A stretch of DNA of 64,000 nt from NCBI GenBank assembly GCA_965263285.1, contig CBDHHD010000016.1, positions 1,550,001 to 1,614,000 on the forward strand. Direction: 5' to 3'. This document shows positions 9,412 to 17,143 of the stretch, piece after piece. The position numbers and the translations under genes are program-made. Position 1 is the stretch's first letter, and each line of letters opens with the position of its first letter. The stretch is from JASGCP01 sp965263285 (lineage in GTDB: Bacteria; Bacteroidota; Bacteroidia; Chitinophagales; Chitinophagaceae). Below the pieces are notes generated by a model that saw only the letters and a program-made list of their open reading frames with translations, was not told the origin of the DNA and did not search any database.

Positions 9412-9970
9412 GGCATAACTAAATTTAGTGTGAGGGAGTATGCAAAGATACAAAATAAAATGGATATTTGTAAAAACAATTTTATATGGGCTACATCTTT
9501 TTTTGAGGTGCTGGAAGCATGGATTATTACATATATATAAATATGGAAATAATAGGAAATATCTGATGAGGACTGCCCTCAGATAAAGAGCGTTACAAAA
9601 CGAGGTGAGCGAAGCGACCAGCGAGAATGTGGAGGCGGAAGTTTTTATATATGAATCGTTATGATGAGCATAAAGTATTTGCATAAAAGATACCTATGGA
9701 TAAGCTCATCATAACGATTCATACCTAACCGCCTCTCATTCATTCTCGCTAGCGTAGCGAGCCGTAGTTTTGTAGCTCTTTATCTGCAGGCTTGATTTTT
9801 TCTTTGTTTCTTTCTTTTGTATCAAGACAAAAGAAAGAAAAGGATATAAAAAATAAATGATGAACCTATATATGAGCAATTACAAAAACATAAATATCAC
9901 CCAGCACCTCAAAAAAAGATGTAGCCTTTTAGTAAACTAAATTTTTCCTCACACTAAATTTAGTTATGCC
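9412..9970 (+). mobile_element. Composite palindromic MITE-like element, copy 1, with 8-bp target duplication
   Basis: Terminal inverted repeats start GGCATAACTAAATTTAGTGT, and the right end is the reverse complement. The flanks are a perfect 8-bp direct repeat, AAATAAAT at 9404-9411 and 9971-9978. Inside lies a second inverted-repeat pair (GGCTACATCTTTTTTTGAGG at 9489 and its complement ending at 9926). The core is an imperfect palindrome whose arms share CAGATAAAGAG, GCGAGAATG, AGGCGG and a 19-nt stem, ATGAATCGTTATGATGAGC. The right arm carries an extra hairpin TTTCTTTCTTTTGT/ACAAAAGAAAGAAA around 9807-9840. No transposase is encoded. Confidence 0.9.
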
Positions 9971-9978
9971 AAATAAAT

Positions 9979-10462
9979 CTAAGGAAAAGATAAACTCATA
10001 AATAACTCCATACCCCAAATAAATATTTAGATTGAACAAAAAAGCTACTATTAATTAAAATTGTTATTGGTAAACATAATGGAAGGAACAATAGACACAT
10101 CTTTGGTAGTTACAGCACTAGAATTCTTAAATTCTACTTTTTTATTCGTAGCCAATTTGATACTTTTAAAATTTACTTTATTCATAAAGTTAAAAATATT
10201 AATGATTAAAAAAATTGAAAATCTAATATGCAAGTTACACTCTTTTTTTATTAAATTTTTTATTTTTTGTAACTACTCGGATATTAAGTTAATAATTTAT
10301 TTATTTATTTCTTTTTCTATTAATATAACCAAAGAAATCAATCAAGCATGCGAATAAAGTCTTAAAGCGCAAGGCATACGCTTAAAACTACAGCTTGCTA
10401 CACTATTGAATATAATAAGGGGTGTTTAGATATTAAATTGTAAGCTAACTAAATCATTGCCA
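9979..10462. other. Intergenic region without a convincing gene
   Basis: About 480 bp between the first composite element and the next repeat. Open frames exist on both strands (10061-10357 plus and 10051-10233 minus). The plus frame is low-complexity Leu/Ile/Phe/Lys. The minus frame (ATNKKVEFKNSSAVTTKD near its end) has more protein-like composition and could be a gene scrap. I could not assign either. Confidence 0.5.
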
Positions 10463-10727
10463 GGGCTACATCCTTTTTTAAGGTGCTAAGAGAAATACAA
10501 TTGTAACTACTTAGTTAACTCAATAGGTTTAATTAAGTGTATTGATGATCGAATAATTATAAGTATGAAAATAATAGGAAGTATCTGAAGAGGACAACCC
10601 TCAGATAAAGAGCGTTACAAAATGAGGTGTAGCGAGCCGTAGTTTTGTAACGCTCTTTATCTGCAGGCTTGATTTTTTCTTTGTTTCTTTCTTTTGTATC
10701 AAGACAAAAGAAAGAAAAAGATATAAA

Positions 10728-11389
10728 GGTAGTGTTCATAAAAGTGTGTAAAAGGGCTTTTAAAAAATTAGATAATTTGCAAATATTTTATAACCCTTAA
10801 ATCAATAAATTATGAAAGTTACATTAGAACAAATTGCCTCAGAATTAGATAGTATGGCTACATCTTTTTTTGAGGTGCAGGAAGCATGGATTATTAAATA
10901 CATATAAACATGGAAATAATAGGAAATATCTGATGAGGACTGCCCTCAGATAAAGAGCGTTACAAAACGAGGTGAGCGAAGCGACCAGCGAGAATGTGGA
11001 GGCGGAAGTTTTTATATATGAATCGTTATGATGAGCATAAAGTATTTACAAAAAGATACCTATGGATAAGCTCATCATAACGATTCATACCTAACCGCCT
11101 CCCATTCATTCTCGCTAGCGTAGCGAGCCGTAGTTTTATAGCTCTTTATTTGCAGGTTTGATTTTTTCTTTGTTTCTTTCTTTTGTATCAAGACAAAAGA
11201 AAGAAAAGGATATGAAAAATAAATTATTAACCTATACCTGAGTAATTACAAAAACACAAATCCCCCCCCCAGCACCTCAAAAAAAGATTTAGCCCTTTTC
11301 TTTATTTTTATGTTTTTTAAAAGCCATTTTGCAACCGATTTTTTAGGCCAGTTTCAAACCATATTTTACACACTTTTTTGGACAGTATC
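10728..11389 (+). mobile_element. IS256-type deletion derivative with 8-bp target duplication
   Basis: The left end GGTAGTGTTCATAAAAGTGT and the reverse complement of the right end (GATACTGTCCAAAAAAGTGT) match at most positions over 26 bp. This is the usual end of IS256/mutator-type elements. The flanks repeat GATATAAA exactly (10720-10727 and 11390-11397). An ATG at 10812 opens a short frame, MKVTLEQIASELDS, probably the first codons of a transposase. Only ~220 bp of the element remain, interrupted at 10856-11294 by a palindromic repeat. Family assignment rests on the ends and the 8-bp duplication. Confidence 0.75.
10856..11294 (+). mobile_element. Type-1 inner palindromic repeat, complete free copy
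   Basis: A 439-bp copy from GGCTACATCTTTTTTTGAGG to its complement ending TTTAGCC. It lacks the GGCATAAC outer ends and sits inside the IS256-type derivative. The palindromic core and the 14-bp right-arm hairpin are intact. No target duplication is seen (GATAGTAT before, CTTTTCTT after). Confidence 0.85.
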
Positions 11390-11570
11390 GATATAAAAAA
11401 CGAGTATGAACCTATACATGAGTAGTTGCCATTTATTAAAAACCTCTTAGCACCTTAAAAAATGATGTAGCCATTGCCATGTTTAATCATATCTCTAAAG
11501 AAATAATGTATAATTTTGCGATTTTTGATTCTTGAAATAATAAAGCTAGCATATACAAAAATATCAAAAA

Positions 11571-13607
11571 ATGAATAGGAAAGAAGCCGAAATGGTTTTA
11601 GAAAAAAAATTTCATATCCCTGCATTTTACGATGAACAATGGCGGGCAATTGAGAAGATCTTAAAAGGAGAAAGAGTATTGCTTATTCAAAAAACAGGCT
11701 TTGGGAAGTCCTTATGCTTTCAATTCCCCGCCATTACATTTGAGAATATGACCATCGTTTTTTCACCTCTTATTGCATTAATGCGAGATCAATGTACAAA
11801 ATTAACCAGCTTGGGAATAATAGCTAAATGTATTAATAGTGAACAAACCACAGAAGAAAACCAACAAATTCTTGAAGAGTCCAAAGCAGGAAAAATAAAA
11901 ATCCTATATATCACACCCGAAAGGCAAGAAAATCAGAATTGGATTGATGAAATCATGACAATTAAAATTTCAATGATTGTTATTGATGAGGCTCATTGTA
12001 TATCCATGTGGGGTCATGATTTTAGGCCTGCATTTAAAAAAATTATTAATATTATAAAACAATTACCTAAAAGTACGCCTGTTCTCGCCACAACGGCAAC
12101 AGCAACAAAAACAGTGGAGAAAGATATTGCTCAACAAATGGGTAATGCTATTACAATTATAAGAGGCAACCTGATGCGAGAGAATTTAAAACTATTTGTT
12201 ATACAAGTAAATTCTGAGGACGAGAAGTTTATGTCTGTAGCAAGGATATTAGAACAATTTAATAAAAAGTCAGATGAAATGAAAGGATCGGGAATCATAT
12301 ACACAGGAAGAAAAGCTGATGCTGAAGAATACGCTCATTGGCTTTCCTATATAAATATACCCACTATCCATTATCATGCTGATGTAGAAAAAGATAAAAA
12401 AAAGGAAATAGAAGCAGGTTTAATGGAGAATAAATGGAAGTGTATTGTTTCTACCAATGCTTTAGGAATGGGTATTGACAAACCAGATATTCGACTTATT
12501 ATTCATACGCAAATGCCTGCTTCTCTTATACATTATTATCAAGAAATAGGTAGAGCAGGTAGAAATGGAGAAAAAGCTTTTATTTTTTTATTATACTATC
12601 CTGAAGATAGAGATCTACCCCAATCTTTTATTGATAATGCTCAACCATCAATAGAAAAGTACAATAAGGTTATTGAAGCAGTAAAACAAGAATTATTAAA
12701 TGAGCGAGAATTAATAAAATCAACCAATTTAAAACAAACTGTTATTCGAACCATTAAAGCAGAATTAATAGATCAAAGAATTATTCGAGAAATAAGAAAT
12801 GGAACAACTAAACAATATGAATATATACGAGACGCACCAAAATTGAATACGAACAAGTTTAAAGAATTGCGCGAAATAAAAATAAAACAGCTTGATAAAA
12901 TGGAAGAATATATAAAAACCGAGGGCTCGCGAATGCAATTTCTTTGCAATTATTTGGGTGATGATAGCAATAGCAGTTTTATTAATTGTGATAATACAAG
13001 AGAAAAAAAAATTAACGCAACCACTTCAGATGATTGGAAAGAGAAATTAAAAACTTTTAGAGAAAACTACTTTCCAGAATTGCAAGTAGCATTTAAAGGT
13101 TCTAAGATGATGAATGGCGTGGCATCTTCTTATTATGGTCGTTCAATGGTTGGGCAAGCGTTATCTCATTCAAAATATAAGAATGGTGGAGACTTTCCAG
13201 ATTGGCTTATAGAACTTACTATAAAAGCATTTCATAAAAAATTTGAACATATTCCATTTGACTTAATTCTTTATGTTCCTCCAACCACATCAGGAGATTT
13301 GGTTAAAAATTTTGCAATAAAAATATCAAATAAATTAAACATTCCTATTTCACATGATTTAATAAAAACAAAAATAACCAAGGAACAAAAATTCTTTGAG
13401 AATAGCTACGGAAAAAAAGATAATATACAAGGCGCCTTTCATTATACACAGCCAGAGAAAATAAAAAATAAAAATATTCTATTAATTGATGATATTTGCG
13501 ATAGCAATGCAACAATTAAAGAGATAGGCAAATTATTAACTCAACTTGGAGTTGCAATGGTAGCACCTCTTGTAATTGCAAAAACAGTAGGAGGAGATCA
13601 TATATGA
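11571..13607 (+). CDS. RecQ-family helicase fused to a phosphoribosyltransferase domain (PsyrT/RqlH-like toxin)
   Basis: 678 residues. The N-terminal ~350 residues are a RecQ-type superfamily 2 helicase. Motifs seen are QKTGFGKSLCFQFPAI (Walker A), DEAHC (Walker B), TATATK, GSGIIYTGRKADAEEYA, LGMGIDKPDIR and QEIGRAGRNG. After a linker, residues ~555-678 form a type-I phosphoribosyltransferase-like domain: FDLILYVPPTTSGDLV, then the PRPP-loop-like ILLIDDICDSNATIKE. This fusion followed by a DprA-like gene is the known PsyrTA (RqlHI) arrangement, a toxin-antitoxin pair active against phage, where the helicase fusion is the toxic part. The stop overlaps the next start by 4 bp (ATGA). All helicase motifs look intact. 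Assignment to that system is inference from architecture. Confidence 0.88.
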   Translation: MNRKEAEMVLEKKFHIPAFYDEQWRAIEKILKGERVLLIQKTGFGKSLCFQFPAITFENMTIVFSPLIALMRDQCTKLTSLGIIAKCINSEQTTEENQQILEESKAGKIKILYITPERQENQNWIDEIMTIKISMIVIDEAHCISMWGHDFRPAFKKIINIIKQLPKSTPVLATTATATKTVEKDIAQQMGNAITIIRGNLMRENLKLFVIQVNSEDEKFMSVARILEQFNKKSDEMKGSGIIYTGRKADAEEYAHWLSYINIPTIHYHADVEKDKKKEIEAGLMENKWKCIVSTNALGMGIDKPDIRLIIHTQMPASLIHYYQEIGRAGRNGEKAFIFLLYYPEDRDLPQSFIDNAQPSIEKYNKVIEAVKQELLNERELIKSTNLKQTVIRTIKAELIDQRIIREIRNGTTKQYEYIRDAPKLNTNKFKELREIKIKQLDKMEEYIKTEGSRMQFLCNYLGDDSNSSFINCDNTREKKINATTSDDWKEKLKTFRENYFPELQVAFKGSKMMNGVASSYYGRSMVGQALSHSKYKNGGDFPDWLIELTIKAFHKKFEHIPFDLILYVPPTTSGDLVKNFAIKISNKLNIPISHDLIKTKITKEQKFFENSYGKKDNIQGAFHYTQPEKIKNKNILLIDDICDSNATIKEIGKLLTQLGVAMVAPLVIAKTVGGDHI

Positions 13608-15034
13608 TAAAAGAAGAAGCCATATATTGGATAGCATTGGCACATTTGCCAAGATGGGGTTATTTGGAAATCAATAGCCTTATTATAAAGATTTTTAATG
13701 AAAATAAGATTTCAATAGAAGATTTTTTTCAGTTATCTACATCAGATTGGAAAGAGCAATATCAATTAAATGATAAACAGGTTGCAGATCTAGTACAAGA
13801 AAAAACTAAATTACCCAGTTATGCTTTTTTAGCCGAGTCTCTATTTAGTCAAGGTTTTGAAATCATCCCTATTATCTCACCTGCATATTCAAAGACATTG
13901 AAGGATAATTTAAAAATAAAATATACTCCAACAGTATTATATATAAAAGGAAATAAAAATATTTTACATGAGAACTCTATTGCCATTGTTGGCTCTAGAG
14001 ATGCTTCAGAAATAGCATTGAAGTTTACCGATAACATAGCCCAACAAGCAAGTAAAGACTATAAAGTGGTAGTAAGTGGTTTTGCAAAAGGAGTAGATAA
14101 ACAAGCTTTAGACTCTGCCATACAATATAAAGGACAAAGTATGATTGTTTTGCCTCAGGGCATTATGACTTTTGGTTCAGGGTTTAAAGCCTATTATAAA
14201 CAGATCATAGATGGAGATGTGTTAGTGTTAAGTACATTCTTCCCCAAAGCACCTTGGCAAGCGCAATTAGCAATGGCTCGCAATCACATTATATATGGAT
14301 TAGCGAAAGAAATCTATGTAGCTGAATCTTCTGATAAAGGAGGTACATGGTCTGGTGCACTAGATGGATTAAAAAAAGGACGAGTTATCTATGTTAGAAA
14401 GCCGGAGGTTCATGAACAAAATGCAAATCTTCTCCTCATTCAAAAGGGTGCCATCCCTATTGATTTGAATGGGCAATTATTACAAAGTATAAATGATACG
14501 GATAAAAACACACAAATAATAGAAGCCGATACATTAGTTAATAATACATCAAATAACAGTAACATGATTATAGAAAAACCAATAGTACTTTATACCAAAG
14601 AAGGAATCGATCATAATTGGAAAGAAAAAATTCATAGCATCCTTCAAGGTAGAGAAATAACTATAAAACCAATAATGAAAGCATTACAAATAGATATAAA
14701 AGAAAAAGAATTAAAAGAATATTTGCAATCTTTAGATTCAGTCGAAAAGAGGAAGGGGAAAGCAATTTTTTATTCGTTAAAAGGATATCTGAATGAAATA
14801 AAAGAAAAACACAAACAAATTCATGATATTCTTCAAGAGAGAGAGTTTAGTGAAAAAGCATTAATAGAGGAATTGAAAAAAAGGAATATAGATATAGTGA
14901 CACATGAATTAAAAAAATATTTGCAATCAAGTGCTGTTGACAAGAGAAAAGTAAAAGATAAATACTTATATTCATTAAAAGAAACTGATAAAAACATACA
15001 AGCTTCTCTTTTTACATTAGATAAAGAAGAATAG
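13604..15034 (+). CDS. DprA-like nucleotide-binding protein (PsyrA/RqlI-like antitoxin)
   Basis: 476 residues, overlapping the helicase gene by 4 bp. The N-terminus (IYWIALAHLPRWG) and the region from residue ~125 (IAIVGSRDASEIALKF, VVVSGFAKGVDKQALDSAI, IVLPQGI, SDKGGTWSGALDGLKKGR) show the DprA/Smf Rossmann-like fold. In PsyrTA/RqlHI this partner restrains the helicase toxin. The C-terminal ~140 residues contain two similar units (HSILQGREITIKPIMKAL and HDILQEREFSEKALIEEL, each followed by KEYLQS/KKYLQS and a YSLK end). These may be duplicated winged-helix domains. The stop is followed by a ~320-bp spacer with a truncated repeat. Confidence 0.87.
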   Translation: MIKEEAIYWIALAHLPRWGYLEINSLIIKIFNENKISIEDFFQLSTSDWKEQYQLNDKQVADLVQEKTKLPSYAFLAESLFSQGFEIIPIISPAYSKTLKDNLKIKYTPTVLYIKGNKNILHENSIAIVGSRDASEIALKFTDNIAQQASKDYKVVVSGFAKGVDKQALDSAIQYKGQSMIVLPQGIMTFGSGFKAYYKQIIDGDVLVLSTFFPKAPWQAQLAMARNHIIYGLAKEIYVAESSDKGGTWSGALDGLKKGRVIYVRKPEVHEQNANLLLIQKGAIPIDLNGQLLQSINDTDKNTQIIEADTLVNNTSNNSNMIIEKPIVLYTKEGIDHNWKEKIHSILQGREITIKPIMKALQIDIKEKELKEYLQSLDSVEKRKGKAIFYSLKGYLNEIKEKHKQIHDILQEREFSEKALIEELKKRNIDIVTHELKKYLQSSAVDKRKVKDKYLYSLKETDKNIQASLFTLDKEE

Positions 15035-15139
15035 AATAACCTCTATTAGCTAAGTGCTATATATGAATCATAGAGTAGGTTCTTTAATATGGTATACGCT
15101 AATTATTCTTTGATAATACTTCACTTCATACACTTGTCC

Positions 15140-15335
15140 TTTATGCTCATCATAACGATTCATATATAAAAATGTCCACCTCCACATTCTCGCTGGTCGC
15201 TTCGCTCACCTCGTTTTGTAACGCTCTTTATCTGAGGGCAGTCCTCATTAGATATTTCCTATTATTTCCTATTATTTCCATGTTTATATGTATTTAATAA
15301 TCAATGCTTCCAGCAACTCAAAAAAAGGCGTAGCC
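15140..15335 (-). mobile_element. Half copy of the type-1 palindromic repeat
   Basis: It begins at the centre of the palindrome (TTTATGCTCATCATAACGAT) and runs to the inner end AAAAAAAGGCGTAGCC, so only one arm is present. An internal 10-bp duplication (CTATTATTTC) near 15260-15280 is private to this copy. It lies between the DprA-like gene and the convergent YkgJ-like gene. Confidence 0.8.
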
Positions 15336-15355
15336 ATAAAGACTAAGCATGTATT

Positions 15356-15826
15356 TCACGATATACTGCTATTCTCTATTTGTTCTATTTGCTTTAGAAC
15401 ATGCACTACCGCAGGGCAAAAAGATGCATTTTTTAAGGTAATATGAGTACGATGTAAAAAAGTATCTTCATCGGTATAAGGGAATCTTTGGCAATCTGAT
15501 GGGCGAACGCTATAAATAGAACAATGGTTGTTGTTGTTTAAAAAAGGACAGGGTAATGACTTCGCTACAAAATCTCCTTCTTCATCTAATATCAAATAAG
15601 TGTTAATAAAAATACTCTCCTTACATTTTAAATGCTTACTAATTCTTTTAATATCAGGTGTTTTAAAACGAGGCGAATAGCTTTTACAGCAAGCGGCACA
15701 AGACAAACATGAGATAGACGAGAAAGCATTCTCATGCAAGGTAGGTAATAAGGATATATACTTTCTTTTAGATAGATTGGTAAACCATCGTGCTATTTGC
15801 TTTATTTGCTTTGAAGATAACAACAT
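15356..15826 (-). CDS. YkgJ-family cysteine cluster protein
   Basis: 156 residues. The family has a Cys cluster thought to bind zinc or an iron-sulfur centre; its function is not established. Visible residues are SCLSCAACCKSY near 38-49, then LPCPFLNNNNHCSIYSVRPSDC and RFPY, which is the family pattern CxxCxxCC...CPFL...CxIYxxRPxxCRxFP. The neighbour upstream on the same strand is an alanine dehydrogenase gene 15 bp away, so the two may be co-transcribed. Confidence 0.85.
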   Translation of the reverse strand: MLLSSKQIKQIARWFTNLSKRKYISLLPTLHENAFSSISCLSCAACCKSYSPRFKTPDIKRISKHLKCKESIFINTYLILDEEGDFVAKSLPCPFLNNNNHCSIYSVRPSDCQRFPYTDEDTFLHRTHITLKNASFCPAVVHVLKQIEQIENSSIS

Positions 15827-15841
15827 AGCTTTTAAGAATAA

Positions 15842-17053
15842 TTATTCTGATGACAATAGGAGTTCTAAATTAGTATATTGTAAGTTAAACCGTTGACTAA
15901 AATACAAATCTGTTAAATATCCATTATATAGATAAATAGCATCTCTTATTTTATCTTCATACGATGACATCTGTTCTACACTTCCCCAATTTGATATCTC
16001 TAATAGTAAAGGGGTGAGAATATTACTAATAGAATGACTAGCAGTTCGCGCAAAGCCACTCGCAATATTCGGCACACAATAGTGAATCACATCATGTTTT
16101 ATAAAAGTAGGCTGTGCATGAGAAGTAACCTCACTAGTTTCAAAGCAACCACCTTTATCAATAGACACATCTATAATAACGCTACCTGAACGCATTTGCA
16201 TTATCATTTGTTCATTCACTACAATAGGTGATTTGCCACTTGTAGTGTTCAGTGCTCCTACCGCAACTTCACAAGTTTTTAGTTGTTTTGATAAAATACG
16301 AGGCTCTATTGTACTTGTCCATATTCTTTGACCTAAATTATTTTGTAACCGTTGTAATCGATATAAGCGGTTGTCAAATACTTTTACATTTGCACCTAAT
16401 GCCAAAGCATTTCGCGCAGCAAATTCTCCTACAATACCTGCTCCAATGATGATCACTTTTGTAGGAGGTATGCCACTAATACCTCCCAATAATAGCCCCT
16501 TCCCTTTATTAAAACTACTAAGATATTGTCCTGCTATCAACATAACTGCACTACCTACAATTTGACTCATACTTTTCACAACCGAATAAGTCCCCATGTC
16601 GTCTTTGAACATCTCTATACGCAACGCTGTTATTTTCTTTTTCATCATCTCTATTAAACAATCCTTATTCAACGCAGAGAAATGAAGAGGAGAAATAATA
16701 GTTTGATTGGGTTGCAATAATGGTAATTCTTCTTTCATTACAGGAGTACTCTTAATAATAATAGGGCATTGGAATATTTTTTTTTTATCTAATAATATAT
16801 GAGCACCTGCTTCGCTATAATCGAAATCGCGATAATGGCTATGAATACCCGCCCCTTCTTCTATAAGAACTTCATGTCCATTATTAACTAATATGGCAAC
16901 TGCATCGGGGGTTAAGAAAATTCGTTTTTCTTGAAAGCTATTTACTTTTGGAATTCCTATTCTCAATGCCTTTCCATTATTAAAAGTATTTGCTGGCATG
17001 GGCAAAGTTGACGAATGAAAAGAATGTAAAAAAGACAAACTAGACTTTTCCAT
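15842..17053 (-). CDS. ald: Alanine dehydrogenase-like NAD-dependent enzyme
   Basis: 403 residues. Alanine dehydrogenase converts L-alanine to pyruvate and ammonia with NAD+. The N-terminal catalytic domain shows IGIPKVNSFQEKRIFLTPDAV and LIEEGAGIHSHYRDFDYSEAG. The NAD domain shows KVIIIGAGIVGEFAARNALALGANVKVFD around residues 200-228. The C-terminal HYCVPNIASGFARTASHSISN is typical of the Ald/PntA group. The N-terminal ~30 residues (SSLSFLHSFHSSTLPMP) extend beyond the usual start. A transhydrogenase-like member of the family cannot be excluded. Confidence 0.82.
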   Translation of the reverse strand: MEKSSLSFLHSFHSSTLPMPANTFNNGKALRIGIPKVNSFQEKRIFLTPDAVAILVNNGHEVLIEEGAGIHSHYRDFDYSEAGAHILLDKKKIFQCPIIIKSTPVMKEELPLLQPNQTIISPLHFSALNKDCLIEMMKKKITALRIEMFKDDMGTYSVVKSMSQIVGSAVMLIAGQYLSSFNKGKGLLLGGISGIPPTKVIIIGAGIVGEFAARNALALGANVKVFDNRLYRLQRLQNNLGQRIWTSTIEPRILSKQLKTCEVAVGALNTTSGKSPIVVNEQMIMQMRSGSVIIDVSIDKGGCFETSEVTSHAQPTFIKHDVIHYCVPNIASGFARTASHSISNILTPLLLEISNWGSVEQMSSYEDKIRDAIYLYNGYLTDLYFSQRFNLQYTNLELLLSSE

Positions 17054-17119
17054 TATAATAAAAAGTTATTAAGCGAATATACATAAAAAGAAATAGTTAT
17101 TAAGAAGTATTTTTTTTAT

Positions 17120-17127
17120 GTAATTTT
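17120..17127 (+). promoter_or_regulatory. Bacteroidota-type -7 box before lipA
   Basis: TAATTTTG matches the TAnnTTTG -7 consensus and lies 16 bp before the lipA ATG at 17144. The leader would be about 10 nt. No clear -33 element was identified. Confidence 0.45.
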
Positions 17128-17143
17128 GAAAAAAAATATAGCA

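Larger units (their letters stand above)
10463..11472 (+). mobile_element. Type-2 palindromic repeat interrupted by two later insertions
   Basis: The left end GGCTACATCCTTTTTTAAGG lies at 10464 and the right end, its near complement, finishes at 11472. The flanking direct repeat CATTGCCA (10455-10462 and 11472-11479) is consistent with a 7-8 bp target duplication. The core has lost most of its central loop: CAGATAAAGAGCGTTACAAAA runs almost straight into TAGCGAGCCGTAGTTTTGTA. The copy is split at 10727/11390 by an IS256-like derivative, which is itself split by another repeat. 'Type 2' refers to the ...AAGGTGCTAAGAG end, as opposed to ...GAGGTGCTGG. Confidence 0.8.

Noticed and set aside
9800..9850. 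Direct repeats inside the palindromic elements considered as a CRISPR-like array.
   Set aside because: No regular repeat-spacer periodicity; the similarity is dispersed between whole elements and explained by transposition.
10061..10357. A 98-codon plus-strand frame and an overlapping 60-codon minus-strand frame.
   Set aside because: Low-complexity hydrophobic and Lys/Asn content, no recognisable motif, and surrounded by mobile debris.
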